From positions 1 through 7,699 of the forward strand of contig JACPWV010000204.1 in NCBI GenBank assembly GCA_016196905.1: DNA of 7,699 bases, read 5' to 3'. Shown in pieces: positions 1 to 6,527 of the stretch. A program made the translations under genes and the position numbers. The notes below the pieces were generated by a model. That model had not been told where the DNA came from. It saw only the letters and a program-made list of their open reading frames with translations, and did no database searches. The stretch's first letter is position 1. Each line of letters begins with the position of its first letter. Source of the DNA: Chloroflexota bacterium (GTDB lineage: Bacteria; Chloroflexota; Anaerolineae; UBA7937; JACPPX01).

Positions 1-3000
1 CGTAGCCTCTCGAGCACAGTTTCCAGGTCGCGACGCCAGAGGGGCTTGGCCTGGTAGCCGGGCTTGTAGGGCAGCCAGATGAGGTTGCCCCGCCCCTGGG
101 CCGGAGCGGGCAGAGCGAGCGGGGCGCGCAGATGATTACTCAGCCGCAACACGATCCGTTCCCTTTCGGCTCGGATCGATTCCAGCCCGGCGCGGGTGCC
201 CCGCACGCGCAAACGTAATACCCACAATAAATCTTGAGCGGCGGGCGGCAATTCGCCGAAGCGATCCCTCAACTCCGCCTGCATCGCCTCGATATCCTGC
301 TCCTGGGTGAGCTGCGCCAGGCGCCGATAAAGGCTTAGCCGCAGCGCCGCATCGGGCACATAATCCGCGGGCAAACGCGCCTCCACCGGCAGGTCGATGG
401 TGGGGCCGGGGGCTGCAGCCCCTTCGCCGCTGGGGGCTGAAGCCCCATCGCCCACCGAAGTGATCTCGCTCCTCACCATGCGGCCCGCTTTGAGATCGCG
501 AACGGCTTGGGCCAACAGCTTGGTGTACAGGTCGAAGCCCACCGCCGCGATGTGGCCGTGCTGCCTGGAACCCAAGATCTCCCCCGCCCCGCGCAGCTCC
601 AGGTCGCGCATGGCGATGCGGAAGCCTGAGCCCAGCTCGCTGGCCTCTTGAATGGCCTGTAGCCGCTCGCGGGCTTCCGGGCTGAGCCTCAATTCCTCAT
701 CGTACAGGAAATAGCTATGTGCCCGCACCGAGCTGCGCCCCACCCGCCCACGCAACTGGTAGAGCTCGGCCAGCCCGAAGCGATCGGCTTTGTTCACGAT
801 GAGGGTGTTCACATTGGGGATGTCGATCCCGTTCTCAATGATGGAGGTGGAAACCAGCAGGTCATAGCGTCCTTCGGCAAAGTCAAGCATGGTCTGGGCC
901 AAAACCGCCTCGTCCATCTGGCCGTGGGCCACCGCCAGGCGCGCCTCGGGCACCAGCCGCCCCAGCCGGGCCGCCATATACTGGATGGAACGCACGCGGT
1001 TGTGAATGAAATATATCTGCCCGCCCCGGTCCAACTCGCGTAGAATGGCCCGCCGGATGAGCCCCTCGTCGTAAGCCGTCACCTGGGTGACCACCGGCAG
1101 CCGCTCCTCAGGGGGCGTCTCGATGATACTAATATCCCGCGCTCCGGTCAGGGACAGGTGCAAGGTGCGCGGGATGGGCGTGGCGGTGAGGGTCAGAACA
1201 TCCACCTCCCGACGCATCTCCTTCAGCCGCTCCTTGTCCACCACCCCGAAGCGCTGCTCCTCATCGATGATCAAGAGGCCCAGGTCCTTGAAGATCACAT
1301 CGGGCTGCAGCAGCCGGTGCGTGCCGACGACGATATCGATGGACCCCTCCTGGAGGCGACGCACAATCTCAGCCTGTTCCTTGGGTGGGCGGAAGCGCGA
1401 GAGCATCTCCACCTCCACCGGGAAGGGCTGTAAGCGCTGGCTGAAGGTGCGATGGTGCTGTTGGGCTAAAATGGTCGTCGGGACGAGCACGGCCACTTGC
1501 TTACCCCCCATCACCGCCTTGAAGGCTGCCCGCAACGCCACCTCGGTCTTCCCATAGCCTACATCTCCACAGACCAGACGATCCATGGGCCGCGGCTGCT
1601 CCATCTCCCTCTTGATCTCCTGGATAGCGCGCCATTGATCCGCCGTCTCGAGGTAGGGGAAGGAGCTCTCCAGCTCCTGCTGCCAAGGGGTGTCGGGGGG
1701 ATAGGCGAAGCCCTCCACCAGCTCCCGAGCCGAGTATAAAGCCAAGAGCTCCTCAGCAATCTCCTCCACGGCGCGTTTGGCCTTGGACACCACGCGATCC
1801 CAATCGGTGGTGCCCAGGCGATCGATGTTCGGCCTCGATTCATCCGGGCCCACGTAACGCGCCAGGCGATCGGCGTGGTAGGTGGGAACGTAGAGCTCAT
1901 CCCCCTCAGCGTAGGCGACCTTGAGGTACTCGCGCTGCAGGCCGTTCTCCTGCAAAAGGACCAGGCCCTGGTAAAGGCCGATGCCGTGCTCCACATGAAC
2001 CACGTAATTCCCCGGCCTGACATCTGCAAAAAAGGCCTCCACCGCCGAGGGGCGGGAGCGGAGGGGCCGGCGCGGCTCGATGCGCACAAAGCCAAACAGA
2101 TCCCCGTCCCCCAGCAAGATCAGGTTCCCATCGGGCAATTCGAGACGAAAGCCCCGGGTCAAAGTTCCGGGGACGAGCACTAAACCGCCCGGGTTAGGTG
2201 AGGTGTCGAGAGCGCTCGCCTGCGCGGGGGGTGTAGAGCCCCACTCGGCGCATAGCTCAGCCAGTCGGGACGCCTGGCGAGATACGATGACCACTCGCTG
2301 TCGGCTATGGGCCATCTCGACGGCCTGGACGATAGCCTCCTCCAGCCGCCCGCCGAAGGCCGGGTTGGGATGCAAGCCGAGGTTCGGCCCCGGCACGGCC
2401 TCCCCGGTGGAACTCAGCTTGAGGAGGCGATGCGAACGGAGTCGCGCGCGAATCTCCTCGGCCGCCCCATACGGCCCAGGCAGCCAGGGCGGGATATCCC
2501 CGCGGCCCAGGGACTCCTCGCGTTGCTGGGCAGCTTCCCGTTCCAGATCCATCATCGCCTGCTCGAGTGCCAGCGCATCATCGATAAGCACCAGGCTGTG
2601 CGACGGCAGGTGATCGAGCCAGCAGCCCGGCTCAGGGTAGAGCATCGCCAGGTAAAGCTCTTGGTGCGGCAGCACCTCTCCGAGGCGCAGCTTCTCCAAA
2701 TCGTCCTCGAACTCCTCCGCCGCGCGCGGATGGCAAGTCGATAAATCCCGGCCCTCCCAGCGGCCCCGCTCCTCCGCGGGGCTGGGCCGCGCCTCGCGAG
2801 CGGGGACGAGGGTGGTCGAGGCGAGGAGCTCCGTCGAGACCTGGCTAGAAGGGTCGAAGGCGCGCAGGCTCTCGATTTGGCTGGCAAGATATTCCAGGCG
2901 CACCGGCAACGACTCCGCCGGCGAGTACACATCCAGGATGCCTCCGCGGCGGCAGTAAGTCCCCGCTTCCTCGACTAGGTTCACCGGCTGATAGCCCCAG

Positions 3001-3518
3001 GCGTTCAAATGGCCGACGACCCGCTCGGGCGAGCGAAATTCGCCGACGCGCAGCTTTAGTGTCCCTTGGCGAAAAAGGGGAGGAGGCATGGTGGCCGGCA
3101 GGCAGGCCCGCGCGCTGGCGACCAACACCGGCGACTTTTCCAGATGCAGCGCAGCGAGGGCAGCCACGCGCCCCTGCCTGATGGACGCCTCCCAGGGCGT
3201 TCGCTCGTAGGGTAGAACATCGGGCTCGGGGACGAGGTGGACGCCCTCCGGGCGGCCCAGCCAGGCCCTGAGCTGCTCCGCCAGTTCCCAGGCCCGTTGC
3301 CGCCTGGCGGTGAGGACCAGCGCCGTGGACTGATGGAGCGCGGCGATGACGAAAGAGCGCGCCGCCTCGGGGAGATTCAGCGCCGGCCAGGGATTTACTG
3401 CATCGGAGGCCAGGAACCGCTGCAGCTCGCTAAAATCGGTCCGCCGATCGAGCAGGGGCAGCAATCCTCTGAGGCTTAGGCTGTGCCCCGGCGAAGCCGG
3501 CAGGCGGGAAGGGGACAA
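1..3518 (-). CDS. mfd: Transcription-repair coupling factor Mfd (C-terminus cut by window edge)
   Basis: Mfd is a cytoplasmic ATP-dependent DNA translocase. It removes RNA polymerase stalled at lesions and recruits UvrA for nucleotide excision repair. The frame is open and unbroken for 1172 codons from TTG at 3518 to the left edge; E. coli Mfd is 1148 residues, so little is missing. In order: a UvrB-like N-terminal module (VLPYERTPWE near residue 100, RRGGILDVYSP near 190); the RNA polymerase interaction domain (NYVVHVEHGIGLYQGL from residue 504); the helicase motor with Walker A GDVGYGKT (651-658), DEEQ box (752-755), TATPIPRTL (778-786), SIIENGIDIPN and QLRGRVGRS (921-929); then the C-terminal UvrA-masking domain. 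The TTG start is chosen because AGGAG lies 6 nt upstream. It is 9 nt downstream of pth, so the two are probably co-transcribed. A palindromic repeat pair sits in frame in the linker near residues 1025-1037. Confidence 0.97.
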   Translation of the reverse strand, partial: MSPSRLPASPGHSLSLRGLLPLLDRRTDFSELQRFLASDAVNPWPALNLPEAARSFVIAALHQSTALVLTARRQRAWELAEQLRAWLGRPEGVHLVPEPDVLPYERTPWEASIRQGRVAALAALHLEKSPVLVASARACLPATMPPPLFRQGTLKLRVGEFRSPERVVGHLNAWGYQPVNLVEEAGTYCRRGGILDVYSPAESLPVRLEYLASQIESLRAFDPSSQVSTELLASTTLVPAREARPSPAEERGRWEGRDLSTCHPRAAEEFEDDLEKLRLGEVLPHQELYLAMLYPEPGCWLDHLPSHSLVLIDDALALEQAMMDLEREAAQQREESLGRGDIPPWLPGPYGAAEEIRARLRSHRLLKLSSTGEAVPGPNLGLHPNPAFGGRLEEAIVQAVEMAHSRQRVVIVSRQASRLAELCAEWGSTPPAQASALDTSPNPGGLVLVPGTLTRGFRLELPDGNLILLGDGDLFGFVRIEPRRPLRSRPSAVEAFFADVRPGNYVVHVEHGIGLYQGLVLLQENGLQREYLKVAYAEGDELYVPTYHADRLARYVGPDESRPNIDRLGTTDWDRVVSKAKRAVEEIAEELLALYSARELVEGFAYPPDTPWQQELESSFPYLETADQWRAIQEIKREMEQPRPMDRLVCGDVGYGKTEVALRAAFKAVMGGKQVAVLVPTTILAQQHHRTFSQRLQPFPVEVEMLSRFRPPKEQAEIVRRLQEGSIDIVVGTHRLLQPDVIFKDLGLLIIDEEQRFGVVDKERLKEMRREVDVLTLTATPIPRTLHLSLTGARDISIIETPPEERLPVVTQVTAYDEGLIRRAILRELDRGGQIYFIHNRVRSIQYMAARLGRLVPEARLAVAHGQMDEAVLAQTMLDFAEGRYDLLVSTSIIENGIDIPNVNTLIVNKADRFGLAELYQLRGRVGRSSVRAHSYFLYDEELRLSPEARERLQAIQEASELGSGFRIAMRDLELRGAGEILGSRQHGHIAAVGFDLYTKLLAQAVRDLKAGRMVRSEITSVGDGASAPSGEGAAAPGPTIDLPVEARLPADYVPDAALRLSLYRRLAQLTQEQDIEAMQAELRDRFGELPPAAQDLLWVLRLRVRGTRAGLESIRAERERIVLRLSNHLRAPLALPAPAQGRGNLIWLPYKPGYQAKPLWRRDLETVLERL
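409..446. repeat. Pair of GGGGCTkCAGCCCC palindromes inside mfd
   Basis: Two 14-bp near-identical elements lie at 409-422 (GGGGCTGCAGCCCC, a perfect palindrome) and 433-446 (GGGGCTGAAGCCCC, one central mismatch). They are separated by 10 bp, so the period is 24 bp, or exactly eight codons. On the mfd strand they encode the Ala/Pro/Gly-rich stretches GASAP and GAAAP, between the translocase domain and the C-terminal domain. Either copy could form a hairpin with a G/C stem of about 5 bp. It looks like a small interspersed palindromic repeat tolerated in a flexible linker; that it is repeated elsewhere in the genome is inference. Confidence 0.75.
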
Positions 3519-3530
3519 CTTACGCTCCTA
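3516..3530 (-). promoter_or_regulatory. Ribosome binding site and TTG start of mfd, overlapping the pth stop codon
   Basis: On the minus strand AGGAG (3529-3525) lies 6 nt before TTG (3518-3516). The pth stop codon TAG (3530-3528) shares its last two bases with this Shine-Dalgarno sequence. No ATG or GTG in the mfd frame lies nearby with such a site, so this decides the start. The arrangement suggests termination-coupled translation of mfd after pth. Confidence 0.85.
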
Positions 3531-4151
3531 AGCATTGAACCGATTCATGGCTGCTCGCATCCCGTCGCGGAGGATCACCTCTATCGCCTCCATCCCGCGT
3601 GGCAGCAGCGCGTCCAGGGCAGCCCGCTCCTCCTGCGAGAAAGGGCTGAGCACATAGTCCACGGGATCCTCCCCCTGAGGCCGGCCGATCCCCACCCGCA
3701 GGCGAGGGATCTCCTCGGTGTGCAAGCTGTCGATGATCGACTGCAGCCCTCGATGTCCCCCCGAACTGCCTCGCTCGCGCAGTCGGATCTGGCCCCGGGG
3801 TAGATCTAGATCATCGTAGACAATCAGAAGCTGATGCGGGGCCAGGCCTAGGTCATCCCGCGCGGCGCGCACCACCGGGCCGCTGCGATTGACGTAGGAG
3901 AGGGGTTTCAGCAAGACCACCCCGACTCCGTGCCGACCCGTGGGGATCGATCCGCGCGCTAGCAGCCCCTCAGCGCGCATCTCTCCGAAGGAAAGGCGGT
4001 GCCGAGCGGCCAGCCCCTCAACCACGCGAAAGCCCACGTTGTGGCGAGTATCGGCGTAGCCCGGGCCGGGATTGCCCAGGCCCACGATCAGCCACTCGAT
4101 GGGAGGGCCCTGCCGTGGTCGGGATCGAAATCGATCGAACAACCGAGCCAT
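3528..4151 (-). CDS. pth: Peptidyl-tRNA hydrolase
   Basis: This cytoplasmic enzyme cleaves the ester bond of peptidyl-tRNAs dropped by ribosomes, freeing tRNA for reuse. From ATG at 4151 it has 207 residues, near the family size of about 190-200. The hallmark motifs are present: GLGNPG (24-29, with Asn27), TRHNVGF (35-41, catalytic His37), KPLSYVNRSG (Asn88), YDDLDLP (catalytic Asp113) and GGHRGLQSI (His133). The residue after His133 is Arg, where the E. coli enzyme has Asn114. A basic extension of about 18 residues (MARLFDRFRSRPR...) precedes the core. The frame stays open upstream to GTG at 4232, giving 234 residues; I prefer 4151 because the extra part is unlike the family and starts right at a possible transcription start. 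AAAGAG lies 9 nt before the ATG, a weak site. mfd follows after 9 nt. Confidence 0.93.
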   Translation of the reverse strand: MARLFDRFRSRPRQGPPIEWLIVGLGNPGPGYADTRHNVGFRVVEGLAARHRLSFGEMRAEGLLARGSIPTGRHGVGVVLLKPLSYVNRSGPVVRAARDDLGLAPHQLLIVYDDLDLPRGQIRLRERGSSGGHRGLQSIIDSLHTEEIPRLRVGIGRPQGEDPVDYVLSPFSQEERAALDALLPRGMEAIEVILRDGMRAAMNRFNA

Positions 4152-4238
4152 CCTCAACCGCTCTTTAAGTAACGCCCACAGGGGCTCGTCCAGTGGACCA
4201 GCCCCTTCCTCACGCCTTTTTCTCAATGGCACGGGCTA

Positions 4239-4244
4239 ATTATA
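4239..4244 (-). promoter_or_regulatory. Possible -10 box for pth-mfd
   Basis: The minus strand has a perfect TATAAT that overlaps the TAA stop of the upstream LPDTG gene. Transcription from it would start near 4232, about 80 nt before the preferred pth start. No convincing -35 hexamer lies 16-18 nt upstream (CACGCC at 17 nt) and there is no TGn extension, so this may be chance or an activator-dependent promoter. Confidence 0.3.
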
Positions 4245-4956
4245 GTCGCGTTTTGGCCTCGGGCGTGCCTGGTCTCTTACGCAAGATGCCCACCGCTCCC
4301 ACCGCCCCGAAGGCGGCCACGGCCAGGAACGCTCCGCACAGGAAGGAACGCAAAAACGGGCCCGTGTCAGGCAGGCTGAGACCGCCTCCCCGTGCGGGGT
4401 TGGGCGTGGGCAGCCCAATCACGATGGGGCTGGCCTCGATGCGCACCGCGGTAGGGACGGGGATGACAAAGGTAGCCGTGGGCGTCCCCGGGCCGGGCGG
4501 GCCGGGCCCTAGGGTGGGGGTGGTGGTCCCTTGGGGGGTGGGACTGGCCAGCGGCTGGGCATTGGCTACCACCACCCGCCGCAGGGGGGTCTGCACGAAG
4601 TTGCCGTCGCGCCGAACCACGGTCAGGACCATATCATATACACCGTCACCGTGATCGGCCACCGTGGTGTCCCAGAAGCCCAGGATCCCGTTGACCACCT
4701 CCCGGTCTCCGCTGAACACCCATACCCAGTGGTTCGGGTGAGCCGCGGCCTGGTATTCGAACTTATAAAAGCTGAAATCGCCCCCCAGACAAGCGCTGCC
4801 GCGGACTTCGACCAGCCCCTGCAACTGGGCGTCGGGCGAGGGGAAGGAGATCTCCCACACCGGAACGGCACAAGGTCCTTGGACCGCCCCGCTGCTGGCG
4901 ACCGTGCCCAGGGCAAGGAGAACCCACGCGTTTCGCCACAAGATTTCTCGATACAT
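4240..4956 (-). CDS. Secreted surface protein with C-terminal LPDTG sorting signal
   Basis: The gene is not assigned to a named family. From ATG at 4956 it encodes 238 residues. Residues 1-25 look like a signal peptide: a basic start (MYREILWRN), a hydrophobic core (AWVLLALGTVA) and small residues before AVQG. Residues about 27-135 form one domain, probably a beta-sandwich, with two Cys (GPCAVP and GSACLGG) that could pair as a disulfide, and motifs such as FYKFEYQAA and ILGFWDTTVADHGDGVYDM. This resembles ligand- or wall-associated domains of Chloroflexota exported proteins. A Pro/Thr/Gly-rich spacer follows. LPDTG is at residues 195-199 (4374-4360), then a hydrophobic helix of about 22 residues, then RKR and a short tail. 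That is the layout of a sortase substrate; a simple membrane anchor is the alternative. The frame extends to TTG at 4992, but that codon sits in the predicted -35 box. Confidence 0.8.
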   Translation of the reverse strand: MYREILWRNAWVLLALGTVASSGAVQGPCAVPVWEISFPSPDAQLQGLVEVRGSACLGGDFSFYKFEYQAAAHPNHWVWVFSGDREVVNGILGFWDTTVADHGDGVYDMVLTVVRRDGNFVQTPLRRVVVANAQPLASPTPQGTTTPTLGPGPPGPGTPTATFVIPVPTAVRIEASPIVIGLPTPNPARGGGLSLPDTGPFLRSFLCGAFLAVAAFGAVGAVGILRKRPGTPEAKTRL

Positions 4957-4963
4957 CCTTATA

Positions 4964-4992
4964 AAGATAGCACAGCCATTTGGCGAGCGCAA
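4964..4992 (-). promoter_or_regulatory. Promoter of the LPDTG gene (predicted leaderless)
   Basis: On the minus strand, TTGCGC (4992-4987), a 17-nt spacer and TATCTT (4969-4964) form a sigma70-type promoter. The -10 box is preceded by TGC, an extended -10 feature. Each hexamer matches consensus at 4 of 6 positions. The expected start is near 4957, one base before the ATG, so the mRNA would have almost no leader. This agrees with the lack of a properly spaced Shine-Dalgarno sequence (only AAGG touching the ATG). Confidence 0.55.
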
Positions 4993-5000
4993 CCTTACCT

Positions 5001-5029
5001 TTGACCTAGATCGAGAGTGCGGCTATACT
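5001..5029 (+). promoter_or_regulatory. Sigma70-type promoter of the ECF sigma-degV operon
   Basis: TTGACC (5001-5006) and TATACT (5024-5029) are separated by exactly 17 nt; each matches the consensus at 5 of 6 positions. Transcription should begin near 5036, giving a leader of about 33 nt with GAGGTG at 5055-5060, 8 nt before the ATG at 5069. Its -35 box is 8 bp from the -35 box of the opposing promoter. This suggests that housekeeping polymerase transcribes the operon, whether or not the ECF factor also acts on it. Confidence 0.75.
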
Positions 5030-5034
5030 CGATC
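5009..5034. promoter_or_regulatory. Operator-like inverted repeat over the sigma operon promoter
   Basis: GATCGAG (5009-5015) is matched by its reverse complement CTCGATC (5028-5034), with 12 bp between. The half-site centres are 19 bp apart, near two helical turns. The left arm lies in the spacer and the right arm overlaps the end of the -10 box and continues towards the start site. The position would suit a dimeric repressor. No regulator that binds it is evident in the window; an RNA hairpin is unlikely because most of it is upstream of the predicted start. Confidence 0.4.
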
Positions 5035-5068
5035 ATCGTATCCCCTACCCGTCTGAGGTGTTTGTATT

Positions 5069-5647
5069 ATGGTATCGTCAGGCAGGGCTCGCTCCCAGCC
5101 GGAGGCTGAGTCGGAAGAGGTGTTGGTGGAGCGGGCCAAGCGGGATCCTGAGGCCTTTGGGATCCTCTATCAAAAATACGTCGATCGCATCTACCAGTAC
5201 ATTTACTATCGTACCGGCGATCCCCACGAGGCCGAGGATCTCACCGCGCGCACGTTCTTTCGCGCCCTGGGCAACATCGGACGCTACACTCAGCGCGGGG
5301 TGCCTTTCTCGGCGTGGCTCTACCGGATCGCCCACAATCTGGTGGCCAACTGGCATCGGGATCGCCAGCACCGACAGGTAGTGGCCTTGGAAGAGATCGT
5401 GCTCAGGGAGCACAGCGGGAATCCCGGCGAGAGCCACCTGGAGCAGAGGGAGCGGGAGGAGGCCCTGCGCCGGGCCATCGCCCGGCTGAGCGCTGAGCGC
5501 CAGCAGCTATTAATCCTCAAGTTCGCCGAGGGGCTGCCCAACACTCAGGTCGGCCAGATCATGGGCCGCAGCGAGGGGGCCATTAAATCCCTCTACCACC
5601 GTACCCTGGAGGCCCTGCGGCGTGAGTTGAAATCGCAAGGCTTGTAG
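5069..5647 (+). CDS. ECF-family RNA polymerase sigma factor
   Basis: This 192-residue alternative sigma factor would direct RNA polymerase to a specific promoter set. Region 2 spans residues about 18-100: AFGILYQKYVDRIYQYIYYR, the DPHEAEDLTARTFFRAL core-binding segment (51-67), and FSAWLYRIAHNLVANWHRDR (80-99). A charged linker (about 100-124) leads to region 4 (about 127-188), with a helix-turn-helix in GLPNTQVGQIMGRSEGAIKSLYHRTLEALRREL. No region 3 is present, and the size is typical of ECF factors. A 17-residue polar N-terminal tail precedes region 2. The ATG at 5069 has GAGGTG 8 nt upstream. degV begins 10 nt after the stop. Promoter targets cannot be read from the sequence; a candidate partner protein is the third gene of this operon. 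Confidence 0.93.
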   Translation: MVSSGRARSQPEAESEEVLVERAKRDPEAFGILYQKYVDRIYQYIYYRTGDPHEAEDLTARTFFRALGNIGRYTQRGVPFSAWLYRIAHNLVANWHRDRQHRQVVALEEIVLREHSGNPGESHLEQREREEALRRAIARLSAERQQLLILKFAEGLPNTQVGQIMGRSEGAIKSLYHRTLEALRRELKSQGL

Positions 5648-5657
5648 GGGGGAGGCC

Positions 5658-6512
5658 ATGGGAGAAGGAGATCGCCTCAAGATCGTCACCGACAGCACCT
5701 GCGACATGCCCGAGGCCTGGCAGCGGGAACACGGGATCCACGTGGTGCCCATCAACATCCAGTTCGGGATGGAGACCTACGCCGAGGGGATGACCATCGA
5801 TGACCAGGCCTTCTACCAGCGCATCGCTGAGAGCAAGGTCTTTCCCCAGACCTCCCAGCCCTCGGTGGGGGCCTTCGTGGAGACCTACCGCCGGCTGGGG
5901 CAGGATGGCAGCCACATTCTGTCCATCCACGTCACCGGTAAGCTGAGCGGCACCTGCCAATCGGCGGAGTTGGCCAAACGCGAGGTGGGCGATGCCATTC
6001 AGGTGCGGGTCTTCGATAGCTTATGCGGCTCGGCGGGGATGGGTTTTATGTGCGTGGAGGCCGCCCGCATGGCGCGCCGGGGAGCGGATGAGGAGGAGAT
6101 CCTCCGCCGGCTGGAAGAGATCCGTTCGCGGATCAACATCTTCTTGACGCCGGCCAATCTGGAGTATCTCAAGATGAGCGGCCGGGTCAAGGGGCTGCAA
6201 GCGGTATTGGGGTCGCTCCTCAACGTGAAGCCCATCATTGCCTTGAACCAGGGCCTTCTGGAGCCGGCCGGCCGCGCGCGCTCGCGAAGCAAGGCACTGG
6301 AACAATTGCTGGAGAGAACCCAACAGGCGGTGGGCGATCGCCCGCTCAACCTCGCCGTGGTGCACTCGCGTGCGCCCGAGGAAGCGCAAGAGCTTTACCA
6401 GAGGACACTAGCCAACTTGAACGTCCGCGAAAGTTTCGTCGATGATTTCGCCATCTCGCTGGCGGTCCACTTTGGGCCGGGGACCATCGCTCTCATCTCC
6501 TACCCGGTATGA
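5658..6512 (+). CDS. DegV family fatty-acid-binding protein
   Basis: This 284-residue protein belongs to the DegV/EDD family, which binds fatty acids in a cleft between two domains. In Firmicutes some members (FakB) present the fatty acid to a kinase; FakA is not in this window, so that role is only a possibility. Landmarks in order: KIVTDSTCDMP (8-18), TSQPSVGAF (65-73), HVTGKLSGTCQSA (91-103), VFDS with Ser121 (118-121), LEYLKMSGRV (168-177; most relatives have GGR here), LLNVKPII (187-194) and FGPGTIAL (272-279). The length is normal and both lobes are complete. The start has GGAGG only 2 nt upstream inside a longer G-run, which is short spacing, but no better start exists before the conserved KIVTDST. 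It is 10 nt after the sigma gene and 15 nt before the membrane protein gene, so all three are probably one transcript. Confidence 0.92.
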   Translation: MGEGDRLKIVTDSTCDMPEAWQREHGIHVVPINIQFGMETYAEGMTIDDQAFYQRIAESKVFPQTSQPSVGAFVETYRRLGQDGSHILSIHVTGKLSGTCQSAELAKREVGDAIQVRVFDSLCGSAGMGFMCVEAARMARRGADEEEILRRLEEIRSRINIFLTPANLEYLKMSGRVKGLQAVLGSLLNVKPIIALNQGLLEPAGRARSRSKALEQLLERTQQAVGDRPLNLAVVHSRAPEEAQELYQRTLANLNVRESFVDDFAISLAVHFGPGTIALISYPV

Positions 6513-6527
6513 TGTGAGGCGCCACCC

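Noticed and set aside
1559..2095. Open frames on either strand across the mfd region (for example minus 1559-2095, minus 2552-2932, plus 2080-2613)
   Set aside because: They lie inside the unbroken mfd frame, which carries all family motifs. Their products are Arg/Ser/Pro-rich, as expected for shadow frames in GC-rich DNA.
2763..2784. GCCCCGC-TCCTCC-GCGGGGC hairpin within mfd
   Set aside because: A 7-bp G/C stem in a poorly conserved coding part of a GC-rich gene is expected by chance; no copy was noticed elsewhere in the window.
4193..4654. Plus-strand open frame opposite the LPDTG gene
   Set aside because: The low-complexity product is antisense to a coherent signal peptide/domain/LPDTG protein; no promoter or ribosome site was seen.
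4990..4992. TTG as the start of the LPDTG gene (12 more residues)
   Set aside because: The codon lies in the predicted -35 box, the added residues precede the basic start of the signal peptide, and no ribosome site is upstream.
4989..5042. ECF-type autoregulatory promoter (AACCTT at 4991-4996 with CGTATC at 5037-5042)
   Set aside because: The two boxes are about 40 nt apart instead of 16-17, so they cannot form one promoter; the TTGACC/TATACT pair explains the region better.
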